NCBI GenBank assembly: GCA_963682175.1
Contig: OY821791.1
Location: 20,178,542-20,242,541 of the forward strand
DNA length: 64,000 nt
Direction: 5' to 3'
Origin: Triglochin maritima
Lineage: Eukaryota; Streptophyta; Magnoliopsida; Alismatales; Juncaginaceae
Numbering within the stretch: the stretch's first letter is position 1; the number at the start of each line of letters is the position of its first letter. Below are positions 22,905-34,435 of this stretch, in pieces. The position numbers were made by a program, and so were the translations under genes. The notes below the pieces were generated by a model. It saw nothing but the letters and a program-made list of their open reading frames with translations. It made no database searches and had not been told where the DNA came from.

Positions 22905-23954
22905 ACACGAACTGTCTGAAATGGGGTAAATTATACCATTATACAAGCGTTTGAGTAGTTCCTTTTGGACGACCTCTTTAATCACAGGATTTAGTCTTCA
23001 TTATGGGTCCCGACGAGGCAGAGAGTTCACTTCTATGTGGATCCGATGCTGCACTATACTAGGGCTTATTCCCTTAATATCCTTCAATGACCACCTGATG
23101 GCCTCTTTATTCTCTAAAAGAACCGACTTAAGGGTAGCTTCCTACTCTATATCAAGATTAGAAGAAATAATGACCTGTAAGGTCTAATTATCCCCCAAGA
23201 ATATATACTTCCGATTATCGGGGAGTGTCTTAAACTCGACCGGAGGTGGGTCCTTGTCAGACTCGAGTTACTCTCATGTGGACCAAGGGCCACGGGATAA
23301 GAAGAACTGGCACCCATATGTGTCTCCTATGAAGGAATTTAGATGCGGATTTATCAAGAACATCCTCTCTCACAACTTGGTCATTCAGCAACTCAATAGA
23401 ATGTCGATGAGACTCGAATGTGCCCATTAACTCAATCTCATTAGTGTCTTGAATGAGATTGGCTTCAACCGAATCGTCGAAAGAACCAAGTTACTTACCT
23501 AAAGTGAAGATGTTGAAATCTGTAGTTAGATTGCCAAAACATAAGCTTATCAAGCCATTACGACAGTTAATTGAAGCATTATATGTCGCCAGAAATGACC
23601 TCCTAAGGATCATTGGGATTTGCCCATGTGGGTTAAACACTAGTTCAATATCCAAGATAACAAAATTACTAGAAATACAGACTCACCTACTTTGATAAGG
23701 ACGTTGTCTATGACCCCCCCGTGGAACTTTGACTGACCTATCAGCCAACTTAAGGGTAGTCCTTGTGGCTTAAGGTCACTAATTCCTAGGTTGATGTAGA
23801 CAGAATAAGGCAGGAGGTTCACAGATGCCCTCAAATCAAGTAAAGCTCAGTGGATAGGCACATTACCAATGATACAATAAATAGTCAAACAATCAGGGTC
23901 CTTGTATTTTACTTGTGCAGGTTGTGTCAGAATCAAACTTACAATTGCGGCCAA
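22905..23954 (-). pseudogene. Athila B: RT start and protease fragment
   Basis: Minus-strand homologue of 8640-9715 in element A. From right to left it contains the protease (LLDLRASVNLLPYSVYINLGI, with catalytic Asp kept but the following Gly changed to Arg), the spacer (KYIFLGDN, AIRWSLKDIKGISPSIVQHRIH) and the RT start (RLNPVIKEVVQKELLKRL, IIYPISDSS). It is cut off at about 22905 in the middle of the RT fingers; the rest of RT, RNase H, integrase and the 3' LTR of B are absent. Its right end is the insertion point of Cac1, and B resumes at 30534 without loss. Confidence 0.82.
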
Positions 23955-23969
23955 CACTACTACAGAAAA

Positions 23970-24372
23970 GGGAATATACGTCGGATGTACAGGGCTATAA
24001 ACGTCGGATATAAGCACTCCCCGATCCGACGTCTATGTTTGCGTCGTCTATACATAGACGTCGGCTATCGTATAGCCGACGTCTATACCTAACTAATAGA
24101 CGTCAGATGTACGTAGAAGCCGACGTCTATTATTTAACTTATAGACGTCGGTCTACACAACACCCGACGTCTATTCTTTAGGGATAGACGTCGGTGATAT
24201 AACACACGACGTATATTGTTTAGGGATCGACGTCGGTGAACTAACATGCGACGTCCATTCCTAATGAATAGACGTCGGATTCCATATAAAGCTGACGTCT
24301 ATTCCTTTCTTCAGAGGAATAGACATCGGCTAATAACAACAGCCGTCGTCTAATCCAAAACCTAGACAAAAA
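23970..24372. repeat. Left subterminal repeats of Cac1
   Basis: About eighteen copies of TAGACGTCGG or its inverse CCGACGTCTA, some degenerate, in 400 bp. They are often paired as inverted units around 8-20 bp (for example GACGTCGGCTAT-cgt-ATAGCCGACGTC near 24058-24084). Such subterminal arrays bind the CACTA TNPA-type protein. From 24373 to 24711 there is no gene, only AT-rich sequence with imperfect CAAACA runs (24480-24585). Confidence 0.85.
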
Positions 24373-24711
24373 AAATAGCCTCCGATAAAATTGTTTTTAG
24401 CCATCGTATTCGTGTACATACAACTGCACCAAATTCGTTCACCTATAAATTTGTTCACAAATACTCACAATTTCATCCACATATACATACAAACACAAAC
24501 AAATAAGCATACATGCACAAACCCAAACACAAACACAAACATACAACCATAGATGCACAAACATACAAAGCAAACAGAAATGACATTCAACGCACTTGCA
24601 ATTAATTCATTCTAAAATTAAGGCGATTAAATTAAGGCATAAAGTGTAGGTTTGTAATACAAGTGCACTTGTTAACTAAATTACAAAAAATACTATTGGC
24701 AGGAGAACCTC

Positions 24712-26579
24712 TTAGTTCGTTAGCATGTTTCTGATGAAATAGCGAGCCCATCGGTCGTGAGTTTCATCGAGTTCCTGTTGCGAGAAGGGATCACTACTTT
24801 TTGGGAAAACCTATCAAAAAAATACAAGTGTGTTGAACATTAATAACTAAATATTGAAACTACACAACTATACAATTGAATAACGATCTACATTACCTCG
24901 GATAGGCTTACGTCTTGAGTTGCCAATTCGAGGATTTCCTCCATGTATCTCATCACGTAGTAACTGCATTCCGTATTTCCAACCTGCTTCCGCTACTACA
25001 AACATATGAATTCGCTAAATATTTGTTCCAAACTTAATTAACAAAAATGGGATAGAACGTACTCTCATTCCATGCCATGTTATTCCTGCTTTTGTGGTTG
25101 TTCTCCTACCACCTAAAGCTCTGTAAACCTTAATTGTCCTGAGTAGCACAAGTTAAAATATCATTCAATAATATTAATAAAATTCCACGAATTACTTTAT
25201 TCACGACTAAACAAACTTACATATTAGAAGTTTCTTTATTGAGTCCCTTGGTTTATTCGACCCCAACGGATCAAACCAATATGCCGAATTAGTCGTGGGG
25301 CATACAACGACAAGCATCCAATGAGCCATGTGTTATATATATAATTAGAAGCTTATTACAAAATAAAATTTCACTTTGAATTACAAAGTTTACCTCTCAT
25401 GATAAGGGAGCAGATAATATCTTTTGTCTTCTTCTTTAAAGAATGTCCCAAGTTGACCCGATTTATCGTCATTCCCGTATATATATGTAGACTGATAAAT
25501 CCAAATACTTGATCCTCGGGAAAGATTGACCTTCTGGCGTCGTAAAGATGTCTACAAGTATAAAAATTATAATTTATTACAGTTTTGATAAAATTATTCA
25601 ATACTTTTCATTGTATAAAAAAAACACTTACTTCACTTGCACGTCGATAATCATGATACACAACGAATCCATCTCCATGAATTGCATGATATCCTCTTTG
25701 GTGACGTACAAAGCGGGAGGCAACCCTTTATCCCCCTCCAACTCCCAGGTACTTAAGGATTGTGGTTCCCTACCTACCATACATTGATACAACATTTTCC
25801 ACCTACTTGGAAGCGAATTAATGTTGATCAGAGATTGGTTGTTTGACCCTTTGCTCTAGGGGCTTGACACCTTATAGATATGTATACAACCGTTAAAAAA
25901 CAATTGTTAACAAATTTGAAGTTTAAAGTCTTTCAAAGTTAAACTATACCTCATGTTTGTCGTTTAGCTCTACTAAATAACTCGGCCACCGCACGAACCC
26001 ACCGATAGCATCGCCGAGAGTAACAATCTCTTCTTCTGGAAATGGCACAAAAGCACCAGGATCTAAGCAACTCTCAACTGCAACCTTCAATTCTCCCTCT
26101 CCTACCTCTGTGAAGTGGTGTCTGGAGATGTTATAAACTTTCCCGTGTCCCACCAATCTTCGATCAGGGTCTTCGACAAATAAAGCACATCTAGATCCAT
26201 CCGCGAACTTTCCAAACGAGGGACCGTCGACGAGGGCCAATTCTCGAGAATGAGACAAGAAATCATCTTGTCGATCAGGGTGGAACACTGGCGGAACTGG
26301 AGGAGTAGTCTCCGCAGAAGAACTGGTCTTACGACGGGTAGGAGAAGTAGGCAAACGATCCAATCTCTCCAAAACAAGTTGCAACGTATTCTTCAAATCT
26401 GCGATCTCTTGCTGGCATTTGGTATGACCAGTCGACGAAGTAGACCGTTGAGTCTTCCCATAATATTGTCGAAGTGCAACTCTACTCCCTACCCCTCGCA
26501 CACGACCGGGGTGTTCGTCGTTTCCCAAGGCCTCGCGTAGAATATCATTCCGACTACTTGCATTTTTCTCTACTTGCAT
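24712..26579 (-). pseudogene. Cac1 second gene: TNPA/D-like region plus Ulp1-type (C48) protease
   Basis: Right to left, exon 1 (26579-25950) reads HPGRVRGVGSRVALRQYYG, a coiled-coil-like QEIADLKNTLQLVLERL, a Pro/Ser linker and a domain with VGHGKVYN...HHFTEVGEGELKV, as in the second gene of plant CACTA elements. Exon 2 (25855-25632) has LYVTKEDIMQF. Exon 3 (about 25553-25391) has VFGFI and, after a frameshift, RYYLLPYHER. Then come a piece near 25345-25223 with HWMLVVVCP and YWFDPLG, one at 25138-25063 (TIKVYRALGG), one at 24992-24897 (KQVGNTECSYYVMRYM) and a last exon 24810-24712 ending ELDETHDRWARYF. His, Asp, Gln and Cys of a Ulp1 active site are all visible. The 5' end is missing through the deletion at 26580-26612, hence pseudogene. 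Confidence 0.65.
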
Positions 26580-26587
26580 TTTCCTCT

Positions 26588-26612
26588 ATCTAGATCCATC
26601 CGCAAACTTTCC
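26588..26612. repeat. 25-bp filler copy at the Cac1 deletion junction
   Basis: This stretch matches 26189-26213 at 24 of 25 positions. The source lies inside the second gene (codons for GKFADGSR), and the copy sits exactly where the TNP2 frame loses homology (after LLNIPGK). Copied filler at a deletion edge is a mark of interrupted gap repair after transposon excision. Confidence 0.6.
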
Positions 26613-28278
26613 CAGGTATGTTCAACAGAGTGCCAACAAGACTATCACAAACATTTTTCTCTACGTGCGTCACATCAATACAATGTCTAACTTCTAAAGT
26701 TTTCCAGTAAGGGAGATCAAAAAATATGGATCTTTTTTTCCAACTACTTTTGTCGTTTGCTCGTTTGTACAGTTTTCCAAATTCACATTCAATGTTCCTT
26801 ACACGTTCATACACCTTTTCGACGCTGATTTCAACTGGCGGATTCTGAAACTCCTGTTTTCCGTTGAATGCCTTCTTCAACCTACGATAAGGATGAGAGT
26901 TCGGCAAAAATCTCCGATGACCGAGATAGACAGTCTTAGAACCATTAACTAGTTGCAAAGAACATGTATTTTCCTCACAAATTGGACAAGCTTTATGACC
27001 TTTGACTGAATATCCAGGCAGATTACCATAAGCTGGAAAGTCATTAATCGTGAAAAATATCATTGCCCGCATTACGAACGACTCCTGACGATAAGAATCA
27101 AAAACTGACTCTCCGTCATCCCACAATCTCTTTAGGTCATCAATTAAAGGTCTTAAATACACATCGATGTCGTTTCCAGGTTGTTTCGGACAAGAAATCA
27201 TTAAGGACAACATGATATATTTGCGTTTCATGCATAACCACGGGGGCAGATTGTAAATTACAAGCAGAACGGGCCAAGAACTGTGAATGCTACTCAAACT
27301 ACCGAAAGAATTCATTCCGTTAGTACAGAGCCCAAGTCGTACATTCCTGGATTCTTCACCAAACACAGGAAAGTCGACATTTATTTTTTTCCACTGAGGT
27401 GAATCTGCAGGGTGACGTAACAACTGATCATTTGGTTTCTCACGATCAGCATGCCATGTCATGTTCTTGGAATCCTCTTTACCCGCAAACAAACGTTTAA
27501 GCCTTGGTATTATCGGAAGATACCACAAAATCTTAGCAGGAGGTCCTTTGATTTTCATCTCATCAGCCTCTTCATTGTGGTTTGGTCCACTACGTTTCAT
27601 TTTGTATCTTGAAACATTACACCTGGGACAGGAATGTAAGTGTTCAAACTCACCCCGATACAATATACAATCATTCGGGCATGCGTGTATCTTCCTATAT
27701 TCAATTCCCATAGGGCACAACACTTTCTTTGCATCATAAGTTCTATCTGGCAACTCATTATCATCTGGAAGCATCTCTTTCACTAACTTCAACATTGATG
27801 TGAAACTCACATCGGACCAACCATTTCCAGCTTTTAAATTGTACAACTTCAACACCGCTGACAATCTAGTGAATTTGGTACAATTCTTATACAACGCCTT
27901 CTCATTGTCACTCAACAAATTACCAAGTAAATCGGGGTTGGACGAAAACTTTTCAGCCATATCCTGAACCATTTCCTCTAAGTGATCTTCCACACTAACA
28001 TCTTCTCCATCGTTCTTGGAACGACTAAATGATTCATTTTCACCGTGCCATATCCACCATCTGTAATTTGGGTCGAAACCTTTCTCAAACAAATGATCTT
28101 TCATTTTCCGAAAAGTCAACACTGACATATTATGACACTTATTGCACGGACAATACGCCATGTCGATGTCTTTCATTTTCTTAGAATGTCTTTTGGCAAC
28201 CTCTAAGAACATATTCACTCCGTTCTCATACTCATCACTCAATCTGTTTGAAACAATCCACTCTCGATCCATTTCAAT
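26590..28278 (-). pseudogene. Cac1 TNP2-type transposase, C-terminally truncated
   Basis: TNP2 proteins cut and join CACTA ends. A 560-codon frame (28272-26590) starts MDREWIVSNRLSDEYENGV, the transposase-associated N-terminal domain, with CPCNKCHN. After an acidic linker it continues through CPNDCILYRGEFEHLHSCPRC and WYLPIIPRLKRLF, then the catalytic region: VRLGLCTNGMNSFG, WPVLLVIYNLPPWLC, DIDVYLRPLIDDLK, FTINDFPAYGNLPGYSVKGH and ACPICEE. In relatives the first motif is usually TDG-NPF, so a likely catalytic Asp is Asn here. The frame ends VRHCIDVTHVEKNVCDSLVG, LLNIPGK, then VCGWI and stop: the usual C-terminal third is deleted. An acceptor (tttag) at 28279-28283 just before the ATG indicates an intron in the 5' UTR. 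Confidence 0.88.
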
Positions 28279-29788
28279 CTAAACAGAGGCAAAAATGATA
28301 GTTAGTATTGCAGAAAATAAATAAAATTTCAATTTAAAAGAATGTGTTCGTAGATGAGAAGATTCGGAGACATTAAGATGAGAAAAGAATGACTAAGAGG
28401 AGAAGAGATGAAGTCCTTAATCTAGCGTGGAATAAGGAAGGTTAGAAATCTAACTAAGCAATCAAGGCCAAAACAAGCCTAAAGTCCACTATAGGTCCTT
28501 AGTAATAGATGACGCCTAACTTCGAGGTCCCACCGAGGACCACTAGTCTGTAGGAAATCAAGAACCCGGAGGTCCCTAATATCTCAGGGAGACTAGATGG
28601 GCAACGACGTTCAGGCCGAAACGGTCTTAAACATCGAGGACCACTAATCTATAGGTAATCAAGAACTCGGAGGTTCCTAAAATCTCAGGGAGACTAGATG
28701 GGCAACGACATTCAGGCCATTATGGTCTTAAACGGTTTCCTCTCCTTAATGCGTCCGAAAATCCTAGGGGCCAATGTCTAATTGATTTTATTAAGGCTCT
28801 TTTATTAAGTGGTTTCTGGGCCAAGGAAAGGGTGATGAAATCCCCCACCTCATCTCCTATAGGTGACTGCCCCCTAAGTGTTTTTCATACCTTAATCTAA
28901 CAAACAACACACCAAACAAACACTCACCTCACTCTTGTTCCAATGCAAGTCCTACTAACTAATGCGTCCTTTCTAATGAATGATGAGTGAAAGATAGTAC
29001 GTACCTTACGCCAGCAATCTATGACAGAAATCGTAAATAATAGAAAAATACAATGCATGCAAATCCTATATGATGAATGACTTAGCAAATATTGTCTAAT
29101 CTTTTGCTTTGGGTTATTAAAGGCCAAGTTGTTTAAGGGGGCAATGAGTTATTATCATAATATTAAAAATTCAAAAAATTAAGGCAATAAACATTTAAAA
29201 TATTAAAAGCAAGTATTAAAAATAATTACTTGAATTGACAGAAAAACATTTTAAACACAAACTATCATGTTATTAATAATAATTGGGAATAAAATTTTAT
29301 TGAAATTTTGGCAGAACCTCCACTTAAAATTTGATATGTAAAATTCTTCAAATCCTGAAATCAACAAGAGAAATGTATATCTAGTTATCTACTCACATTC
29401 ACATCATGTATTTCTCTACTCAATCCAAACCAAATTCTTAACATAATCCAAACCAAATCAATCCAGTGAAAACAAAGTTTGGTTAAATCATCCAACCAAC
29501 CCAACTCAATCCAAACCAAATCAATCCAATGAGTGAGTGAAATCAAATGAATTAAACATTGACACAATCACACTCCATTCACCAAAAAACTTTGTTGAAA
29601 TTTTTCACCACTATGTATGTTTTCATGGGATTTTCACTCTTTCTTAACATATCTAAACATATCTAAACATATCAAATATTTTTACAAGTTTAAGAATATT
29701 TCTAAACACCACAATATAAACATATCTTAACATATCTAAATATATCCGAACACCATTACAACCTAATCAAACAATATGATTTTTCTAC
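28279..29788 (-). other. Probable 5' UTR intron of Cac1 transposase gene
   Basis: On the minus strand a donor GTAGAA follows the GC-rich exon at 29789, and a pyrimidine-rich acceptor ending TTTAG lies six bases before the transposase ATG. The 1.5-kb interval is AT-rich, with Athila leader sequence in its 3' half (28380-29165). The remaining part (29166-29788) has imperfect repeats such as 'caatccaaaccaaatcaatc' (29420-29530) and 'taacatatctaaacata' (29645-29740). No other gene is seen. The splice sites are predicted only. Confidence 0.45.
28380..29165 (-). repeat. Athila leader fragment inside Cac1
   Basis: This segment aligns along its length with element A's leader (about 11735-12445), sharing the phrases 'gatgacgcctaacttcgaggtc', 'tgggcaacga', 'gggccaaggaaagggtgatgaaatccccca' and 'cttttgctttgg...ttaaggccaagttg'. 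It has no gag, primer site or LTR. It carries a 101-bp tandem duplication (28534-28735) not seen in A. It was acquired from a related but distinct Athila copy. Confidence 0.68.
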
Positions 29789-30140
29789 AGGTGGTTAAGC
29801 ACGAACCAGAGGAGGGAAAAGTTGTGATGCCGCCGGAGGAGGTCTTTGTGGTTCCCGAAGACGTCGCAGAGGTGGTGCGGTGACGGCTGTAAACGACACG
29901 AGATGAAGGCTAACTTAGAAACAATATGTGGAGAAAGACGGAGGTAGACGAACTTAAACAACCAAAAATGAACTTAAAACATACATGTGCAGAGAGACGG
30001 AGGAAGAAGGAGAAGAGGGCCGGAGAAGTGGAGGAGAGCTTGGGACCTCGCTGCGGTGCCAGAGACGGTGCGGATCGGTCGGAGATCGGTCGAGGAGGAG
30101 AGTTTGGTCGCGGGACGGCTAGGGTTTGGGTGGGTTTCTT
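29789..30140 (-). promoter_or_regulatory. GC-rich first exon / promoter-proximal region of Cac1
   Basis: This is the only GC-rich block in the element. On the minus strand it starts with 'aaaccctagccg' (a phrase common near plant transcript starts), continues with CGATCTCCGACCGATCCG-type sequence without a sustained frame, and ends in a donor site. It fits a non-coding first exon of the transposase transcript, next to the right subterminal repeats. A captured host exon is an alternative, since the plus strand has a short acceptor-led frame (29791-29883). Confidence 0.35.
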
Positions 30141-30184
30141 CTGAAATGAATGAAAGAAAACGCGTCTGGTCGATTTCTTTAAGA

Positions 30185-30515
30185 CCTATATATGTCGGAT
30201 GTTATATAACACCGACGTCTATACCTCGACGTCTATATGGTTGGAGTATAGACGTCGGTCGTATATTATATACGACGTCTATGGGGCGACGTCTATACCC
30301 TATAGACGTCGGATTCACAAGGTACTAAACCAACCGACGTCTATAGGTCGACGTCTATACACTATAGACGTCGGCTAAACGTGTTATTCCCAAACCCGAC
30401 GTCTATAGTACCACATAGACGTCGGTCTCAATGAAGACCGATGTCTATTCTGTCCTCTCCCCACTAGATGTCGGTGGTTACAACGGTCGACGTCTATTGG
30501 GAGACGAGTAAAGCC
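30185..30515. repeat. Right subterminal repeats of Cac1
   Basis: About fifteen copies of GACGTCGG / CCGACGTC, mostly as TATAGACGTCGG and its inverse, ending 15 bp before the terminal CACTAGTG. They match the left array and the arrays in Cac2, which places the two elements in one CACTA family. Confidence 0.85.
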
Positions 30516-30533
30516 TATTCTGCACTAGTGCAA

Positions 30534-32432
30534 AAAGGTTTTCTTGAGTACATCAGTTCCCCTCTTCTGGGTGCAGAGATCTTTGAGGAATTTGGCATAC
30601 TGTGGCATTTGTTGAAGAATGTCCAACAACAGAATGTTCACCTTGACTTGTCGTAGTACCTCAACAATCTTATCCTAGTTCTTATATATTTTCTTCACCA
30701 ACCTATGTGGGTATGGTACCTTAGGGACATATAAATTAGAAGGTTGTGCCTCAAGAATGGGTTCTTTGGGAGGCTCATGACTTTTTTCTTGAGAGTTGCT
30801 CAGGGGTTCAAACACAGACATTTAACATGATTATACACCATCCTACCCGATTTCATTGTATGAACAACAATTGCATGTTAAGGACGATGGCTTTCCACGT
30901 TGTTGGCATGATGCCTACTCTTAGAAGGTTGTCTCCTAGGATTACTTCAGGTTGACTTCGTAATCGACCCTTCTCAAGCTCACTCAATTATTGAGCCAGT
31001 TGGCTCACTTGCACTTCCAATGCTTCGACCGAAGTATGTGTGGCCGTTATCATGGTTTGAGCGTTCTATATAAACGTGTGAAGGGGTTGCTTTAGAGTGG
31101 AGACTTTTGGGTCAACCTGTTGTAGTGCTGGAGTTTGGTTGGAATAGCCTAACAATGAGGCTTGGTTTTGTAATTGATTGTGTGGCTGAGAATGTTGATG
31201 TGGGGATTGGTAGGTCGCCATTGGGCGTAGTGGGTGAAATTGTGGAGCTTGAGATTGAGCGTGTGAGCTCTAATGATGAGCTCCACTACCCCAGCAAGAG
31301 ATGTTAGGGTGGTTATGCCATCCTGAATTAAAAGTGTTGTTGTACGGGTCATTACGAGGTTGTTGTTGATACATTGTATTTGCATGCTCAGCCCCATGGA
31401 AAGCGTATGCACACTCCATGTCCACATGTCCCATCAGACCGCACATACTATAGGAGTGGTTGGTAACCTGAACTATAGGAGCTCGGTTCACCTTTAGACT
31501 TTCTAACCTATGCATTATAGCTGCTATGTTTGCATCAGATGAAATAGTTGAATCTACTTAGTGTTGTCCAGCTCGACCAGCAAATCTGGCGACTGGTGGC
31601 TCTCTAGTGGTTTCACATTCAAGCGTTTTGTTCAGCCATACATTTAAAGGTTTGTCATGCTTCATCAATTGGTTTCATTTCAATGTCACCCTGACATATA
31701 GACTCCAACAATATGCTTCTATTGTAATTCAGGTCCTCATAAACAATCTGACACAACTAGTAGAGCTCAAGCCCACGATGAGGACACTGTTGGAGGAGAT
31801 TTATAAATTTCTCAAAGAATGAATGAAATGATTCGGTCTCCGTCTGATATGACTGGAGTATCTGGTGCCGTAACTATTGAGTGTTCCTCTAAGGGAAGAA
31901 CCTCTTTAGAAAAACAATCACAAATTCCTCCCAAGACCAAATCGAGTTCGTCGGAAGGCTCTACATCCATTTCTTCGTGTTATCCTTCAATGCAAAAAAT
32001 TCATCCTCAACCGCACAAAATCCTCATCAAGTTGTTGCAGCCTAAACATGTAGGATATTTCCTCCAATTCACGTACGAAGATATATGGATCCTCCATATT
32101 AGCAGTGAAGGTAGGAAGTATACTCACATACTGATGTTTTAGTTCATAGTTGTTCTCGTGAGAACGTAGGAGAATTATGCCAAAAGGCTATGCAGACCGT
32201 ACAGGATGGGTCTGCTCCTACAACGTCATCGATCGCTCCTGTCTCGGTACTAGTGATGGTATACTCTGCCAAAATCCTGATCGAAGTCCTCCACCTCCCG
32301 AGTGAGAGGAGGAGGTCGTGGAGTAAACACTATGAGTGGGGTACTAAACTGGCTAGGTCCTAGCGTCCCGGAATAAGAAACCTCATCCTCGATCAGAGCT
32401 CGAGGTGAGGATGAATGATCAACCTGATTGTC
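30534..32432 (-). pseudogene. Athila B gag (degenerate)
   Basis: Continues 22905-23954 after Cac1. Right to left: the N-terminal part (VDHSSSPRALIEDE, TPRPPPLTREVEDFD), the gag core (region 31850-32110), then a knuckle-like CGLMGHVDMEC in which the first Cys of the CX2C pair has become Tyr, and a QQQPRNDPYNNTFNSGWHNHPN tail like that in A. Many stops. The first two codons (ATGGAC) lie on the other side of solo LTR S1, at 33788-33793. Confidence 0.82.
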
Positions 32433-33785
32433 TGATTGATTCAGTTAAAATAATCACAAGTACACGGCCGTGTTGAAGCGGTGGCAAATAAGGGTGGATC
32501 CACAGGGAGGTGTGTAGACTGTGGTTAGTTCAAAGGCGAGTGGGAAACAAGGTGGAGAAAAGATCGATTAAACTAACTAGGCTAACTACACTACACGAGT
32601 AAGCAACAACAAGATGAAAGTGCGAGAAGAAATGAAACTAAGTTACTAATAGAAGAAGCTAGAAATTAGGAATGGAAAAACCTTAAGGGGTGGAGTGTGT
32701 GTACACATGAAATAAGTGGTGATGAAAGCATACAATAAACTCAAGTGTAGGTAGTGTTTGTTATGCATAAGAAGTACCTCGTCATAAGACCTATCATCCA
32801 AATAACTAACCTAGGTGATTAATATGAGCATGACAAGTTTTTTTATTAAGAACCTAAACAATCATGGAATATACCTAAATATTATGGTAGAAGCCATCAA
32901 GTTAAGTGTTCTCTTTAATTCAAACATTTCACATATACAACAATGTTTAGCATTGATTCCATCTACATAACATGTATAGACATCTACTCTACCCCCAAAG
33001 GGGGATGGAACTACTCACACATTATTAGACTAACATTCATACTACATAAAGAAAATATGCTAATTATTTCTAAGAAGACTAAAAAAAACAAAGTTAACTA
33101 AGTATTCCAGAATTGAAAAGAGACAATATGAAGAAACTAACAAAACTTCTTTTATTACTCACTCAATTACAAGTAGCCTCTCTCCACCAGCGTTTTGCTC
33201 CAAGACTTTACTCCTAGTAGAGAGGATGGCCACCAAGAGAGGAGATGTATATAAAGAAGGAGTAAGAGTTCTATTTATAGCCATTGAAAAAGGAAATACG
33301 GGGCAATCCCCCGGTATGGTACTAAACATATACCAAAAATAGATTAAATACAACCTAATACATGACTCGCAAGAGTCTTAGTGGATACAGAGCTGACCCA
33401 ACCGCCAATTGGCGGTGTACGGACTCTGGATCGAGTCTGGATTTTGGGTGTAGTTGTCTGGCTTGCTTTCTTCATGTGTGATGCATCCAAGTCGGCTGTT
33501 GGATCTCAGGCCTGAATCGAATTTCCAAAATACTCCTCATGATGGTGTGGAGTTTCTTGATTTGCTCATTTGTCCATTGGGCTTACATCTGGGTCCTTCC
33601 CTCTTGCATCTCAGTCCCCAAGTCTTGCAACCTAGTCTTTTTTCTTGCTCTTAGGTCGTTTTATGCCTCTTCTCCTCAAACCTATTTATTTCTGAAACTC
33701 AAACATAAAATTTGTTATGTAGCATTGTTTAGGTTAAAGTAAAAGGATATAAGATACAAATAAATGCATGATATGATGTCAATCA
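32433..33785 (-). repeat. Solo LTR S1 (Athila type)
   Basis: A 1353-bp lone LTR with TGATTGATTC start and GATGTCAATCA end, flanked by TTGTC (32428-32432) and TCGTC (33786-33790), a 5-bp duplication with one C/T change. Joining the flanks restores the B gag start as in A (11590-11604). It carries CCGCCAATTGGCGG at 33402-33415. Solo LTRs arise by recombination between the two LTRs of one element. Confidence 0.88.
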
Positions 33786-34435
33786 TCGTCCATCTCAGAA
33801 GAAGGATTGACTCTCTCAAGACGACCACCCTCTCCTACGCAAGTCCAACCTCTCATATAACTGCTCAACCCTAAACAACACTAATAGACGGTGTAGTAGA
33901 GGAGAATAAATGATAGAAGTAGAGGACAACATGACTCAGGGTTTGAACTAGCATGGGTAGCAGGGTTGGGTGGAAGCCTAAACTAGTAAACACAACACAA
34001 CCAAACCTGAGGTGGACTATAGGTCCTTAGGCTAGGCGACGCCTAACTGTGACTCCCGACACTCCCGAATGCCCCACCTCCCTCGGCCAAAGGTCATAAA
34101 GCTGAATGAGAAAGTCATGACATGGAGGTCCCAAAAGTCTCAATGCAACTAAGAAAACGACGATGTTCAAGCCATGACGTCGAGAATGAGATTGTCTACT
34201 AAGTGTGTCTGAAGTCCTTAACGTCGATGTCTACTTGATTTTTATTAGGGCTTCAGATTAGTGTGATTTTTTAGGTGATGGAAGGGGTGATGAAATACCC
34301 CACCATATCTTGTGTAGGATACCCTTACTTAATAGCATTTTGAGTCTTAAATCTAGCAATCAACTCTCCAAACAACTGCTCACCTCACACTTGTTCTGAT
34401 GCACCTTACTAACTGATGCAGGTTTTAACCATGCA
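33786..34435 (-). other. Athila B leader, first part
   Basis: Homologous to 11602-12250 of A, including the gag ATG (33791-33793) and the conserved 'ggtccttaggctag.cgacgcctaac' phrase. It is interrupted at 34435 by Athila D and continues at 45043. Confidence 0.72.

Larger units (their letters stand above)
23955..30530 (-). mobile_element. Cac1: CACTA (En/Spm) transposon
   Basis: A 6.58-kb element beginning CACTACTACAGAAAAG and ending with the inverted form of CACTAGTGCAGAATAG, flanked by the 3-bp target duplication CAA (23952-23954 and 30531-30533). Removing it and one CAA restores the gag-protease reading of Athila B, matching element A at 9711-9735. Both ends carry dense GACGTCGG repeats, the usual landing sites for the CACTA DNA-binding protein. 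Two genes run right to left: a TNP2-type transposase and a gene with a C48/Ulp1-like protease. A deletion between them, and probable catalytic damage, suggest it is no longer autonomous. Confidence 0.94.

Noticed and set aside
24712..26579. A host SUMO protease gene
   Set aside because: It lies wholly inside Cac1 and has the usual second-gene layout of plant CACTA elements.
29791..29883. Captured host exon on the plus strand of Cac1
   Set aside because: The 30-codon frame after a 'ctacag' is short and lies in a GC-rich block better explained as the minus-strand first exon; no recognisable protein.
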